DNA of 64,000 bases from Clostridiales bacterium. GTDB lineage: Bacteria > Bacillota > Clostridia > Caldicoprobacterales > DTU083. Below the pieces are notes generated by a model. That model worked only from the letters and a program-made list of their open reading frames with translations, ran no database searches and had not been told where the DNA came from. A program made the translations under genes and the position numbers. Of the stretch, positions 8,933 through 20,583 are shown one piece after another. The stretch's first letter is position 1. Every line of letters starts with the position of its first letter. Location: assembly GCA_012842605.1 (NCBI GenBank), contig DUSN01000090.1:1-64000 (forward strand), in the 5' to 3' direction.

Positions 8933-11509
8933 TTATATGTCCTGCCCGTCTTCTTTATTTTCCGCACGCTCCAGCAGCCTGTCCAAAGAGGTGTCAAATG
9001 GCATTAAATTATCCCGTTCTTCGCTTTCTTCTTCCTGCCTTTGATTTTCACCTGAATCTTCTTCATCAGGCACTTCGTCATCCTCTTTCTTTGCTTTGGC
9101 TACTGAAACAATATACTCATTATCTTCCATCCTCATTAAGGTAACTCCTTGAGTATTTCGGCTCATCCTTGATATTTCATTGGTATCTATCCGGATAATG
9201 ACACCTTCTGAATTAATCATAACCAGATCTTCTTCGCCGGTTACCACCTTCAAAGCTGCAAGACCGCCGGTTTTTTCGGTGATATTCATGGTTATGATTC
9301 CCTTTCCACCCCTGCTCTGAGAACGATATTCCCCTTCAGGAGTGCGCTTTCCGTATCCCTTTTCACTGATTGTCAGCACATCTGCATCCTTTTTGATTCG
9401 TTCCATATCTATCAGGTAATCATCACCCTGAAGCTCCATACCCTTTACACCCATTGCGGTACGACCCATTGCTCTTACGTCACTCTCGTGATAACGGATG
9501 GACAATCCGTTGCGGGATGCCATTATGATCTCTTGATTTCCATCAGTTAGAACTACTCTTATAAGCTCATCTTCTTCACGCAGTGTTATAGCAATAAGTC
9601 CTCCTTTACGGATATTGGAGAATTCCTTTAAGGATGTCTTTTTTACCAATCCCTTGCGGGTAGCCATGAATAAATAAAGATCTTTTTCAAAGTGCCCATC
9701 CTTAACAGGTATAAAAGCCTCTATCCTCTCGCCCGGATCCAGCTGCAGCAGGTTTATGATTGCTGTTCCCTTTGCCTGACGTCCGGCTTCCGGTATTTCA
9801 TAAGCCTTAAGCTCATACACCTTTCCTTTGGAAGAGAAGAACAGCAGCCGCTGGTGGGTGGAAGTCACAAATAAGTCTTTTACAAAATCCTCTTCTTTGG
9901 TTTGAAGACCGGTAATGCCTCTGCCTCCACGGCGCTGAGCCCGATAAGTGCTCAGGGGAGTGCGCTTTACATAGCCATAATGGGTTAAGGTAATCACCAC
10001 ATCATGCTCATCGATCAGGTCCTCAATGTCAATTTCGTCTTCTTCTGCTGCAATTTCCGTTCTTCTGGGGTCATTGTACTTATTCTTGATTGCAGTTAAT
10101 TCATCCTTGATAATTCCTAAAAGCATGCTTTCATTTGCCAATACATCCTTAAGGTACTGAATTGTTTTTATCAACTCTGCATATTCCTCTTGTATTTTCT
10201 CCCGCTCAAGACCTGTCAGTCTTTGCAGGCGCATATCCAGTATTGCCTGAGCCTGCTTTTCTGACAGGCTGAAATTAGCCATCAATCCCTCTTTTGCAAT
10301 CTGTGTAGTCTGAGAACTGCGGATCAAGTTAATTACGGCATCAATCTGATCCAGGGCAATAAGCAAGCCTTCCAAAATATGAGCCCTTGCTTCAGCCTTC
10401 TCCAGATCATACTTAGTCCGCCTGGTAACAACATCCTTCTGATGATTTATATAATGTGTCAGGATTTCCTTTAAATTCATAACCTTGGGCTGGTTGTCCA
10501 CCAAAGCCAGCATAATTACGCCAAAGGTATCCTGCAGCTGAGTATGCTTGAACAGATAGTTCAATACAATATTTGGGTTAACATCTTTCTTAATTTCAAT
10601 GACAATGGACATTCCATTGCGGTCTGACTCATCGCGGATGTCTGATATTCCATCAACTCTTTTATCTTTAACCAGATCGGCAATTTTTTCAATCAGCTTT
10701 GCTTTATTGACCTGGTAGGGAATTTCATGGACAACGATGCGAGACCGGTTATTGGGCATTTCCTGAATTTCTGTTTTTGCCCGGACAACCACCCGGCCCC
10801 TGCCGGTGCGGTATGCCTCGCGGATGCCGGATTTACCCAGTATAATTGCTCCTGTAGGAAAATCCGGGCCTTTAATTATCTTAATAAGATCTTCTATATC
10901 CGCCTGCGGATTATCAATGAGAGCTATAGTTCCGTCTATTACTTCTCCCAAATTATGAGGAGGTATATTGGTAGCCATGCCTACTGCGATGCCGGAAGAA
11001 CCGTTTACCAGCAGGTTCGGGAATCTTGACGGCAGGACTACAGGCTCTTTAAGGGATTCATCAAAGTTCGGCATGAAATCTACGGTTTCCTTGCCGATGT
11101 CAGCCAGCATTTCTGTTGTAATTTTCGCCATGCGTGCTTCGGTATAACGCATGGCTGCAGCTGAATCCCCGTCTACCGAACCAAAATTGCCATGACCGTC
11201 TACCAGCGGATATCGAATGGAGAAATCCTGTGCCATACGCACCATGGCATCATAAACGGCAGAATCGCCATGAGGATGATATTTACCCAAAACATCACCG
11301 ACGATTCTTGCTGATTTTCTATATGGCTTATCAGCAGTCATTCCCAGTTCATACATTGAATACAGGATCCGCCTGTGAACAGGCTTCAGGCCGTCCCTGA
11401 CATCCGGGAGGGCCCGGCCTACAATTACACTCATGGCATAATCAATATATGACCTTTTCATTTCATCTTCAAGATTTACATCTATAATTCTTTGATTCAA
11501 CGGTTCCAT
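8933..11509 (-). CDS. gyrA: DNA gyrase subunit A
   Basis: Breakage-reunion subunit of gyrase, which introduces negative supercoils ahead of the fork. The 858-residue protein has the catalytic Tyr122 in AMRYTEARM, and the quinolone region [11 protein letters not shown] with Ser83 and Asp87 in E. coli numbering, i.e. the usual sensitive residues. A GyrA-box QRRGGRG near residue 523 and six beta-pinwheel blades follow. The C-terminus ends in an acidic Asp/Glu-rich tail of about 50 residues. It lies 51 bases after gyrB on the same strand in the origin cluster. Confidence 0.98.
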   Translation of the reverse strand: MEPLNQRIIDVNLEDEMKRSYIDYAMSVIVGRALPDVRDGLKPVHRRILYSMYELGMTADKPYRKSARIVGDVLGKYHPHGDSAVYDAMVRMAQDFSIRYPLVDGHGNFGSVDGDSAAAMRYTEARMAKITTEMLADIGKETVDFMPNFDESLKEPVVLPSRFPNLLVNGSSGIAVGMATNIPPHNLGEVIDGTIALIDNPQADIEDLIKIIKGPDFPTGAIILGKSGIREAYRTGRGRVVVRAKTEIQEMPNNRSRIVVHEIPYQVNKAKLIEKIADLVKDKRVDGISDIRDESDRNGMSIVIEIKKDVNPNIVLNYLFKHTQLQDTFGVIMLALVDNQPKVMNLKEILTHYINHQKDVVTRRTKYDLEKAEARAHILEGLLIALDQIDAVINLIRSSQTTQIAKEGLMANFSLSEKQAQAILDMRLQRLTGLEREKIQEEYAELIKTIQYLKDVLANESMLLGIIKDELTAIKNKYNDPRRTEIAAEEDEIDIEDLIDEHDVVITLTHYGYVKRTPLSTYRAQRRGGRGITGLQTKEEDFVKDLFVTSTHQRLLFFSSKGKVYELKAYEIPEAGRQAKGTAIINLLQLDPGERIEAFIPVKDGHFEKDLYLFMATRKGLVKKTSLKEFSNIRKGGLIAITLREEDELIRVVLTDGNQEIIMASRNGLSIRYHESDVRAMGRTAMGVKGMELQGDDYLIDMERIKKDADVLTISEKGYGKRTPEGEYRSQSRGGKGIITMNITEKTGGLAALKVVTGEEDLVMINSEGVIIRIDTNEISRMSRNTQGVTLMRMEDNEYIVSVAKAKKEDDEVPDEEDSGENQRQEEESEERDNLMPFDTSLDRLLERAENKEDGQDI

Positions 11510-11560
11510 CCAGTCTATTCCCCTTTTTTACTTTCAAAGATACCCAGACCGTAAAGGTCT

Positions 11561-13770
<2,210 letters not shown>

Positions 13771-13827
13771 ATCCGTACATCCCCTCTGTACAAAAATCTA
13801 TTATATTATATCCTATTTTCTTCCTGC

Positions 13828-14961
13828 TTAAAAGGACAAGCTTTCATCTAAAACAGCATTGCCTGAATATATACGGTACACCCGTTTGCTTCTGTCTTTT
13901 AGTACAGGAAGATGGTTCATATCGGTGAGAGTAATAAATGTTTGTACCTTCCCAATATACTCCATTAACATTTCCTGCCGGCCGGTATCCAGTTCAGACA
14001 TGGCGTCGTCCAGTAGGAGAAGCGGGTACTCACCTGTTTCCTTAAACATAAATTCAAGCTCCGAGAGCTTAAGTGACAAGACTGTTGTCCTTTTTTGTCC
14101 CTGGGAGCCGAACGTTCTGACATCCATTCCATTTATCTGAAATACTATATCATCCCTATGACAGCCTTTACCGGTCAGTCCGCTTTCAATATCCTCATCC
14201 TGCCTTGCCTTCAGTATCTTAAGAAAATTATCCCGAATTTTTTCTATGTTGCCGGAGTTGCATGGTATTGATGATTTATATTCAAGTGTCAATGTTTCCG
14301 AACCATGAGTAATTTTACTATGTATTTCCTGAGCAATTGTCTGAAGCGATGAAATAAAATGCATCCTCTGTAAAATAATAAAACTGCCTGCTTCAGCAAG
14401 CTGTTGATTCCAAACCGGCAAGGTACTGGTAAGTGAAGGTTTTTTTTGAATCTCTTTAAGCAGATTATTGCGATGATTAAGAATCCGGTTATATTGCTGC
14501 AGGTAATAAAAATACCTTGGACGAATCTGCGACAATTCCATATCCATGAAACGCCGACGTTCTGAAGGCCCCTCTTTTATCAGCTTTAGATCATCCGGAG
14601 AAAAAAGCACTGAATTAAGATGTCCCATCAATTCACCCAGCCTGGCAGCCGGACTTTGATTAATAAGTACTTTCTTTTTTTCGCGGGCATGCAGTCTAAT
14701 GGCTATTTCGCTGGTGCCTGTTTGTTTTTCTACTCTTGCCCGAATGAAAGCCTGTTCACTGCCCCACTGAATCAATTCCCGGTCTCTGGGCGTTCGATGT
14801 GAACGGCCGGTACAGGATAAAAAGATTGATTCCAGGATGTTGGTCTTGCCTTGTGCGTTTGGACCCACTATCAGGTTGAGTTTTGGATGAAAGGAAAGTT
14901 CAAGATCAATATAGTTTCTGTATTTCTTGAGAAATAATTCCCTTAGCTGCAAAACCAGCAC
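13828..14961 (-). CDS. recF: DNA replication and repair protein RecF
   Basis: SMC-like ATPase that loads RecA at single-strand gaps and stalled forks together with RecO and RecR. The 377-residue protein has Walker A GPNAQGKTN at residues 33-41, the ABC signature region FGSQGQKRTTVLSLKLSE and Walker B LLLLDDAMSELD in the C-terminal third. It lies six bases after the S4-domain gene on the same strand, the standard dnaN-yaaA-recF order. Confidence 0.97.
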   Translation of the reverse strand: MLVLQLRELFLKKYRNYIDLELSFHPKLNLIVGPNAQGKTNILESIFLSCTGRSHRTPRDRELIQWGSEQAFIRARVEKQTGTSEIAIRLHAREKKKVLINQSPAARLGELMGHLNSVLFSPDDLKLIKEGPSERRRFMDMELSQIRPRYFYYLQQYNRILNHRNNLLKEIQKKPSLTSTLPVWNQQLAEAGSFIILQRMHFISSLQTIAQEIHSKITHGSETLTLEYKSSIPCNSGNIEKIRDNFLKILKARQDEDIESGLTGKGCHRDDIVFQINGMDVRTFGSQGQKRTTVLSLKLSELEFMFKETGEYPLLLLDDAMSELDTGRQEMLMEYIGKVQTFITLTDMNHLPVLKDRSKRVYRIYSGNAVLDESLSF

Positions 14962-14967
14962 CCTTTC

Positions 14968-15177
14968 CTATTCCAAAAGAAAGCTCCCCATCTGATCTAC
15001 TTCCACAAGATCACCGGGGTAAATCTTCCTTCCTCTTTTCAGCTCAGTTTCTCCGTTTACCCTCACCAGGCCTTCCTTAATCATATGATTAGCTGCAGCT
15101 CCGGTCTCAGCAACATTGGCCCATTTCAGCAGCTGATTCAGTTTGATAAACTCCGTATGAATTTTTATGCACTTCAT
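14968..15177 (-). CDS. yaaA: S4-domain RNA-binding protein YaaA/RlbA
   Basis: A 69-residue protein made of one S4 RNA-binding domain (KLNQLLKWANVAETGAAANHMI, then VRVNGETELKRGRKIYPGD). The family sits between dnaN and recF in Firmicutes and is thought to act in ribosome assembly or RNA binding. The ORF lies 11 bases after dnaN and 6 before recF. The identification rests on the domain and the position together. Confidence 0.88.
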   Translation of the reverse strand: MKCIKIHTEFIKLNQLLKWANVAETGAAANHMIKEGLVRVNGETELKRGRKIYPGDLVEVDQMGSFLLE

Positions 15178-15188
15178 TTTACTCCGCC

Positions 15189-16292
15189 TTAACTGTATAT
15201 TCTAACCGGAAGGAGAAGATAGGTGTAATTGCTGCCTTCTATGGGACGTACCACACAAGGACTTACATTGGTGGTAAAATCCAGGCATATTTCCTGATCA
15301 CTTATCACTTTCAGCATATCCATGAAGTACCTGGCATTGAATGCTATGTCCAAATCCTTGCCTTCAAGAAGAACAGGGACCTCTTCATTTATATTCCCGG
15401 ATTCAGAGTTGGATGTTATGGTTATTTTCTGATCCCGCAAAGACAGTTTAATCAGGTTGTTCTTGCCTTCCCTTGCTATGAGGGATGCACGGTCTATACT
15501 GGAAGCCAGTATTTTCGTATCAACCTTTACCCTGGTCTTATAGTCCTCCGGTATAATCTGTTTGTAATTAATATATTCCCCTTCCAATACCCTGGATATA
15601 ATCCTTGTATATCCCAAATCAAACAAAACATGCCGATCGGATACGGTGATACTTATATTCTGATCATCTTCCTGCAATATTTTTCCAACTTCTGATAATG
15701 ATTTGCCAGGAATTATAACCTTTAGGTTATCATGGGAAGAATCAATCCTGCCTCTTCTCAGCGCCAGACGGTAGCCATCCAGGCATACCATGGTGACATT
15801 ATTTCCATCTACTTCCAGAAGTGCACCGGTGAGTATAGGACGGGCTTCATCAACAGCAACCGCAAAAATAGTCTCCCTGATCATATTGCCAAGCAGCATT
15901 TTGCTTATTTCTATCGGTTTGTTTTCACTGATGTCAGGAAGCGACGGATACTCATCTGCAGGAAAGCCCTGGAGGGTTACTGTGGAATTTAAGCAGGAAA
16001 ACTTCATTCTGTTATTATCCAGCATTGTTACTTCTATTTCAGCCTCAGGAAACTTTCGCACTATTTCTGCTAAAAGCCTGGAGGGAAGAACCACACTGCC
16101 TTCCTGGATGATATTGGCTTCAATATGGCTTTCTATTCCCAGTTCCAGGTTTGTTCCTACCAGCCTCAATACGTCTTTTTGCGTTTCAATCAGAATACCT
16201 TCCAGAATAGGTGTGCTGGATCTGGGTGAAACAGCTTTTTGCACCATTAGGATTACATCCAAAAAATTTTTTTGCAAACATGTAAATTTCAT
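15189..16292 (-). CDS. dnaN: DNA polymerase III beta subunit (sliding clamp)
   Basis: Ring-shaped processivity clamp of the replisome. At 367 residues it has the family's three-domain length. It starts MKFTCLQKNFLDVILMVQKAVS and ends in SNYTYLLLPVR, the conserved C-terminus near the client-binding pocket. GGAGGTATTCC precedes the ATG. It lies 167 bases from dnaA on the same strand; that gap holds the DnaA-trio and DnaA boxes. Confidence 0.98.
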   Translation of the reverse strand: MKFTCLQKNFLDVILMVQKAVSPRSSTPILEGILIETQKDVLRLVGTNLELGIESHIEANIIQEGSVVLPSRLLAEIVRKFPEAEIEVTMLDNNRMKFSCLNSTVTLQGFPADEYPSLPDISENKPIEISKMLLGNMIRETIFAVAVDEARPILTGALLEVDGNNVTMVCLDGYRLALRRGRIDSSHDNLKVIIPGKSLSEVGKILQEDDQNISITVSDRHVLFDLGYTRIISRVLEGEYINYKQIIPEDYKTRVKVDTKILASSIDRASLIAREGKNNLIKLSLRDQKITITSNSESGNINEEVPVLLEGKDLDIAFNARYFMDMLKVISDQEICLDFTTNVSPCVVRPIEGSNYTYLLLPVRIYS

Positions 16293-16329
16293 GGAATACC
16301 TCCTGAAGCAGTTGAATATAATAGTATTT

Positions 16330-16360
16330 TAGTAGTATTAGTAGTAGGGCCTGTGGAAAT
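16330..16360 (-). promoter_or_regulatory. oriC basal unwinding element: DnaA box, GC-rich step and DnaA-trios
   Basis: Read on the minus strand (dnaA to dnaN direction), a box-like ATTTCCACA (16360-16352) is followed by a GGCCC step and six triplets CTA CTA CTA ATA CTA CTA (16347-16330), then an A/T-only stretch. Five of the six fit the DnaA-trio consensus (3'-GAT-5' on the opposite strand). Order and spacing match the origin unwinding module described for Bacillus subtilis. This is where strand opening is expected. Confidence 0.82.
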
Positions 16361-16392
16361 GTGAATTATAGTGTCGAATCAAGTAACATCCC

Positions 16393-16451
16393 AAATCCAC
16401 ATGTGGATACAATGGGGATAAGTTACTTTACATATCAGGTATTTGTCCACA
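16393..16451. promoter_or_regulatory. oriC DnaA boxes between dnaA and dnaN
   Basis: Near-consensus boxes: TGTGGATAC (16402-16410), TGGGGATAA (16413-16421) and TTGTCCACA (16443-16451). Each differs by one base from TTATCCACA or its complement. A 14-bp perfect palindrome ATCCACATGTGGAT (16395-16408) joins two boxes head to head. AAGTAAC/GTTACTT (16381-16387 with 16422-16428) flank it. Confidence 0.8.
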
Positions 16452-16459
16452 CACCCCTG

Positions 16460-17791
16460 TTAGTTTTCGTTTATCCTCTTAATTAACTCATTAATAGTCC
16501 GTTTTACCTGCAGGTCGGAGTCAAGGTCACTGGTTATCTTGTCGCAGGCATGAATAACGGTTGTATGATCCCGCCCTCCGAATATTTCGCCGATTTTAGG
16601 CAGGGACAAGTCTGTAAGCTCCCTGCATAGATACATTGCAACCTGCCTGGGGTATGCTATAGGGCGGTTTCTCTTTTTGGATTTCAAATCTTCAACCTTT
16701 AACTGATAATAATCAGCAATAACTTTTTGTATCAGCTCAGGAGTAATCTTCCTGGGCTTATGATTGGATATAATATCCTTCAGAGCTTCCTCAGCTACAT
16801 CAACGTCCAGGGTACTGTTGGTAAGGGAGGAATAAGCCATTATGCGTGTTAAGGCTCCCTCGAGTTCCCTGATATTTGATTCAATGCGCTTTGCAATAAA
16901 AGCTAAAACTTCGTCATCAACTTCCAGACTTTCTAAGGTAGCCTTCTTCTTAAGAATAGCTATGCGGGTTTCCAGGTCCGGAGGCTGAATATCTGTAATC
17001 AGGCCCCATTCAAAACGGGAACGTAGACGGTCTTCCAGGGTAGGAATTTCCTTTGGAGGACGGTCGCTGGAAATTATAATTTGCTTATTAGCCTCATGCA
17101 AGGCATTGAAGGTGTGGAAAAACTCTTCCTGTGTACTTTCTTTGCCGGCAATAAATTGTATGTCGTCTATAAGAAGGACATCTACATTGCGGTACCGGTT
17201 GCGAAACTCCACATTTTTATTTGTCTGAATGGAATTAATAAGCTCATTTGTAAACTTTTCAGATGTTACATACAGCACTTTTGCCTTTTTATTATTGGAT
17301 AGAATATAATGGCCTATGGCATGCATGAGGTGAGTTTTTCCCAGTCCTACCCCTCCATATATAAACAGCGGGTTGTATGCTTTAGCCGGGGCCTCGGCAA
17401 CGGCCAAAGAAGCAGCATGGGCAAATCGATTGCTGTTTCCGATTACAAATGTACTAAAGGTATACTTGGGATTTAGGAGGCTGTTAATGCTGCTTTCTTC
17501 CTGATCCGCTTTTTTGGACTTGTCCATATACTTGTCAGCTTCACTGGTCAATACAAAAGTTATGTAATAAGTCCTGGATGCTACCTGCTTTACTGCATTT
17601 GAAATAAGGCTGGTATAACGTCCCTCCAATATACTTTTGGTAAAATCATTAGGAACACATAGATAAAGCTGGTCACCTTTTATGGAAACCGGTTCTATTG
17701 CCTTTATCCAGGTATCAAAGCTGACATCAGTTATTTCATTTCGGATCAAACGAAGGGTTTTTTGCCAAAGTTCCAACAAATAGGTATCCAT
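16460..17791 (-). CDS. dnaA: Chromosomal replication initiator DnaA
   Basis: AAA+ initiator that binds DnaA boxes and opens oriC. The 443-residue protein has domain I (1-85, [13 protein letters not shown]), a short linker, and the AAA+ domain with Walker [10 protein letters not shown] at 146-154 and a Walker B LLIDDIQF near 210. The C-terminal helix-turn-helix carries the DnaA signature [14 protein letters not shown] (about 408-421). An AGGAGG ribosome binding site sits 6-12 bases before the ATG. DnaA boxes on both sides imply autoregulation. It is the last gene of the minus-strand arm. Confidence 0.98.
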   Translation of the reverse strand: MDTYLLELWQKTLRLIRNEITDVSFDTWIKAIEPVSIKGDQLYLCVPNDFTKSILEGRYTSLISNAVKQVASRTYYITFVLTSEADKYMDKSKKADQEESSINSLLNPKYTFSTFVIGNSNRFAHAASLAVAEAPAKAYNPLFIYGGVGLGKTHLMHAIGHYILSNNKKAKVLYVTSEKFTNELINSIQTNKNVEFRNRYRNVDVLLIDDIQFIAGKESTQEEFFHTFNALHEANKQIIISSDRPPKEIPTLEDRLRSRFEWGLITDIQPPDLETRIAILKKKATLESLEVDDEVLAFIAKRIESNIRELEGALTRIMAYSSLTNSTLDVDVAEEALKDIISNHKPRKITPELIQKVIADYYQLKVEDLKSKKRNRPIAYPRQVAMYLCRELTDLSLPKIGEIFGGRDHTTVIHACDKITSDLDSDLQVKRTINELIKRINEN

Positions 17792-17917
17792 TACAAACCT
17801 CCTACATTACATGGGAAAAAATAAAGAATAAAATTGCTGTACAACGGCTTGACTCCTGCACAGCATAAAATAATTTTCGCATAAATAAACGGATAATTAG
17901 TCCGTTTCTTGGAAAAC

Positions 17918-18129
17918 TTATACACAAGGAATATATAATTAGTTAACATTGTTAACATGCTGTAAAGGCTTTAGAGGCAAGAAAAAAGTCGAATAAACGA
18001 CGAGTTATACACAATCTTATCCACAGATGTGCATAACTTTTATAATAAAATCTACTATTATTATAGTGGAGAAGTTATTAACAGTAAAGAACATTTATCA
18101 AAATATCTGTGGATTATTATTGTGGAAAA
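17918..18129. promoter_or_regulatory. Origin-proximal DnaA-box region between dnaA and rpmH (incC-like half of oriC)
   Basis: The 490-base gap between divergent dnaA and rpmH has four boxes that fit TTATNCACA exactly: 17918-17926, 18005-18013 and 18017-18025 on plus and 18028-18036 on minus. One-mismatch copies are at 18109-18117 and 18121-18129. A GTTAAC repeat (GTTAACATTGTTAACAT, 17942-17958) lies between them. With the dnaA-dnaN boxes this makes a bipartite origin as in Bacillus. Confidence 0.9.
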
Positions 18130-18150
18130 CCATTATCCTGCTTGATTTTC

Positions 18151-18180
18151 TTGACACGCTAAAGCAGCATGACTTATAAT
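18151..18180 (+). promoter_or_regulatory. Consensus sigma-A promoter for rpmH-rnpA
   Basis: A perfect -35 TTGACA (18151-18156) and perfect -10 TATAAT (18175-18180) with an 18-base spacer. It lies about 100 bases before rpmH and 22 bases after a DnaA-box-like site, so DnaA could modulate it. Confidence 0.85.
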
Positions 18181-18281
18181 ACTATACGTAGCATAATGCC
18201 GTTTCCCTTTCTAATGTGAATAGGGGAAGTGTGGTGCAATATAGAAATTTATGAAACAGATTGGAAAGGGGGCTGAGCATA

Positions 18282-18416
18282 ATGTTAAGGACATATCAGC
18301 CAAAGAAGAGACAGAGAAAAAAAGAGCATGGGTTCCGTAAAAGAATGAGCACAAAGAATGGCAGACTGGTGCTTAAGAGAAGAAGACAAAAAGGCAGGAA
18401 ACGACTTACAGCATAA
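18282..18416 (+). CDS. rpmH: 50S ribosomal protein L34
   Basis: A 44-residue, strongly basic protein beginning [20 protein letters not shown] and ending GRKRLTA, which is diagnostic for L34. GAAAGGGGG precedes the ATG. It marks the plus-strand arm of the origin cluster and is followed by rnpA. Confidence 0.97.
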   Translation: MLRTYQPKKRQRKKEHGFRKRMSTKNGRLVLKRRRQKGRKRLTA

Positions 18417-18440
18417 GGCCGCTATTTAAGTGGCCTTTTC
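18415..18440 (+). terminator. Weak hairpin between rpmH and rnpA
   Basis: AAGGCC (18415-18420) pairs with GGCCTT (18432-18437), followed by TTC. It overlaps the rpmH stop. The short stem and T-run suggest partial attenuation, which would fit high L34 and low RNase P protein output. Confidence 0.45.
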
Positions 18441-18469
18441 TGACATCAACAACCTTTCTGGAGGCAAGG

Positions 18470-18820
18470 GTGAATAAAAAGTACCGGCTCAGGAAGAAAA
18501 GCGATTTTCAAAGCACTTATAAAAAGGGACGCTCGCTGGGACATCCCTTACTGGTGATGATATACCGTAAAACCAACAAATCCGATATCAGGGTTGGATT
18601 TTCTATTACCAAAAAATTCGGAAAAGCGGTAAAAAGAAACCGCATCAAGCGGCAATTGCGTGAGATTGTCAGGAGCCAGCTTAATAAGCTAAATCCGGGA
18701 TATGATATCATATTTGTAGTACGAAAAGAAGCAGGGGAGGCTTCGTTCAAAGATTTGGAAAGCGCAGTGAATAATCTCCTTATAAGAGGAAAATTATACA
18801 GACAGAGTGATACTGAATGA
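18470..18820 (+). CDS. rnpA: Ribonuclease P protein component
   Basis: Protein cofactor of RNase P, which trims tRNA 5' leaders. The 116-residue basic protein carries the family motif [17 protein letters not shown] (about residues 45-61) and a [11 protein letters not shown] strand. The GTG start follows CTGGAGG. It overlaps the next gene, yidD, by four bases (ATGA), indicating coupled translation. Confidence 0.96.
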   Translation: MNKKYRLRKKSDFQSTYKKGRSLGHPLLVMIYRKTNKSDIRVGFSITKKFGKAVKRNRIKRQLREIVRSQLNKLNPGYDIIFVVRKEAGEASFKDLESAVNNLLIRGKLYRQSDTE

Positions 18821-19026
18821 AAGATATTCTTATAAAAATAATCGTGTTTTATCAGAAGAAGATCTCACCGCTCTTCCCTCCTCATTGCCGTTTTTATCCA
18901 ACCTGTTCTCAGTATTCAAAACAAGCTATTGAAAAATATGGGTCAATTAAAGGTTTGTATCTTTCTGTAAGAAGGATATTAAAATGCAATCCCCTGCACC
19001 CTGGTGGATATGACCCATTAAAATAA
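18817..19026 (+). CDS. yidD: Membrane protein insertion efficiency factor YidD
   Basis: A 69-residue peripheral membrane protein that assists YidC/Sec insertion. It shows the family signature [19 protein letters not shown] with its three cysteines/histidine, and ends [12 protein letters not shown]. Position between rnpA and yidC is the standard one. Confidence 0.95.
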   Translation: MKDILIKIIVFYQKKISPLFPPHCRFYPTCSQYSKQAIEKYGSIKGLYLSVRRILKCNPLHPGGYDPLK

Positions 19027-19046
19027 ACCGACGGGGGTAACAAGAG

Positions 19047-19838
19047 ATGAATTTTACCATAATACTGATGAATGCTGCCCAGGGGGCTCAGAAGACTGGC
19101 TTATGGCAGTCGTTTGTTAATTTTCTTGGCAGCATTTTGGAAGGCTTGAATACTATAACCGGGTCGATTCCGGAGCCCTTTGGCGGCTACGGCCTGGCTA
19201 TTATCCTATTTACAATATTAATGAGATTGATTCTTCTGCCTTTGGACATTAGATCCCGTAAGGCAAACCAAAAGATGCAGGAGATTCAGCCTTTGATTAA
19301 TGAAATTAATCAGAAATATAAAAATGACCCTGAAAAAAGAAACAAAAAGACAATGGAGCTGTATCAGAAGTATCAAATAAACCCGTTGGGCGGGTGCCTT
19401 CCTTTGCTGCTCCAGATGCCTTTGTTTTTTGCATTGCTGGGAGCATTGAATGCTTTATCAGCAAGGGAGATTGCTGGCGGTTCCATACAGCAATTCTTAT
19501 GGATAAAGAATATATGGCATCCTGATTCACCGCTGAAAAACAAATTGGGTGAGGCTATTACATTATTTGGTCCGGATTTCAATGGTTTGTTCATACTGCC
19601 CATTCTTGCCGGAGTTACCTCATATTATCAGATGAAACTGACGCAGCCCCAGGGAGACAGCAACCAGCAAATGAAAGGCTTTACTTCAATCTTTCCGCTG
19701 CTGTCAGTATGGTTCTGCATTATGTATACCGCGTCTTTTGCAATATATTGGGTAACATCCAATGTGTTTCAGATTGTTCAGCAGCTGATTTTGAAAAGAG
19801 TATTTACGCCTCAAAAAAAGGAAGGTGACAATCAATGA
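19047..19838 (+). CDS. yidC: Membrane protein insertase YidC/SpoIIIJ type
   Basis: A 263-residue membrane insertase with five predicted membrane segments: one near the N-terminus, one at about 48-70 (GLAIILFTILMRLILLPL, including the conserved hydrophilic-groove arginine), and three after the cytoplasmic charged loop (QKMQEIQPLINEINQKYK). NPLGGCLPLLLQMPLFFAL and SVWFCIMYTASFAIYWVTSN are typical of the 60KD_IMP family. It has no lipobox, unlike the Bacillus SpoIIIJ lipoprotein. Its stop overlaps the start of jag by four bases. Confidence 0.95.
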   Translation: MNFTIILMNAAQGAQKTGLWQSFVNFLGSILEGLNTITGSIPEPFGGYGLAIILFTILMRLILLPLDIRSRKANQKMQEIQPLINEINQKYKNDPEKRNKKTMELYQKYQINPLGGCLPLLLQMPLFFALLGALNALSAREIAGGSIQQFLWIKNIWHPDSPLKNKLGEAITLFGPDFNGLFILPILAGVTSYYQMKLTQPQGDSNQQMKGFTSIFPLLSVWFCIMYTASFAIYWVTSNVFQIVQQLILKRVFTPQKKEGDNQ

Positions 19839-20452
19839 AGTCAGTTATAACTACCGGCAAAACAATTGAGGATGCCATATTAGCAGCAGCAATTCAGCTG
19901 GCAGTACAGAGGGATAAGCTGGAAATAGAAGTTTTAGAGGAGCCGGTAAAAGGTCTTTTTGGTGTATTTGGAGGTAAAGACGCAAAAATAAGGGCAGTGG
20001 TTAAGAGGTCCATGGGGGATATTGCAAGGAATTTCTTAGTAGAGTTGTTTGAAAAGATGGATTTGGAAGCCAAGGTAGATGTTACAGAAACAGATGACCT
20101 GATTTCAATAAATGTAAGTGGTCCTAAGATGGGTATATTAATAGGCCATAGAGGAGAAACACTGGATGCAGTACAATATCTGACCAGTTTAGCTGTCAGC
20201 CAGGCATCTGAAAAATACAAGAGAATTATTATAGATACTGAAAATTACAGGAGCAAACGTGAAGAAACTCTTGTTAAGCTGGCCAGGCGATTAGCTCAAA
20301 AGGTTCATAAAACAAAGAAAAAGATAGTATTGGAACCTATGAACCCATTTGAACGCAGGATAATACACTCTACTTTACAAAAGGATCCTTATGTTGTCAC
20401 CCATAGTGAAGGAGAAGAACCCTATCGAAAGGTAATCATATCATTAAAATAG
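19835..20452 (+). CDS. khpB: RNA-binding protein Jag/KhpB
   Basis: A 205-residue RNA-binding protein. It has the Jag N-terminal domain (KSVITTGKTIEDAILAAA), a KH domain with GILIGHRGETLDAVQYL near 108-124, and a C-terminal R3H domain (NPFERRIIHSTLQ, GEEPYRKVII). The family works with KhpA in cell-envelope and small-RNA control. It overlaps yidC by four bases, as in many Firmicutes. Confidence 0.94.
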   Translation: MKSVITTGKTIEDAILAAAIQLAVQRDKLEIEVLEEPVKGLFGVFGGKDAKIRAVVKRSMGDIARNFLVELFEKMDLEAKVDVTETDDLISINVSGPKMGILIGHRGETLDAVQYLTSLAVSQASEKYKRIIIDTENYRSKREETLVKLARRLAQKVHKTKKKIVLEPMNPFERRIIHSTLQKDPYVVTHSEGEEPYRKVIISLK

Positions 20453-20498
20453 GGTTATGGCCGCAGGGAATGAGCATAAATGAAATAATTAACTTTTT

Positions 20499-20526
20499 AA
20501 CCCAGTAGCAATACTGGGTTTCAATT
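20499..20526 (+). terminator. Hairpin terminator after khpB
   Basis: A perfect 9-bp stem AACCCAGTA (20499-20507) with TACTGGGTT (20512-20520), a GCAA tetraloop and a T/A-rich tail. It separates the rpmH-khpB unit from mnmE. Confidence 0.75.
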
Positions 20527-20583
20527 TAGGGTAAAGTACTGAGCATTAAAAGCGAGGTCTAAGAAAATCAAAGGAGATTTGAA

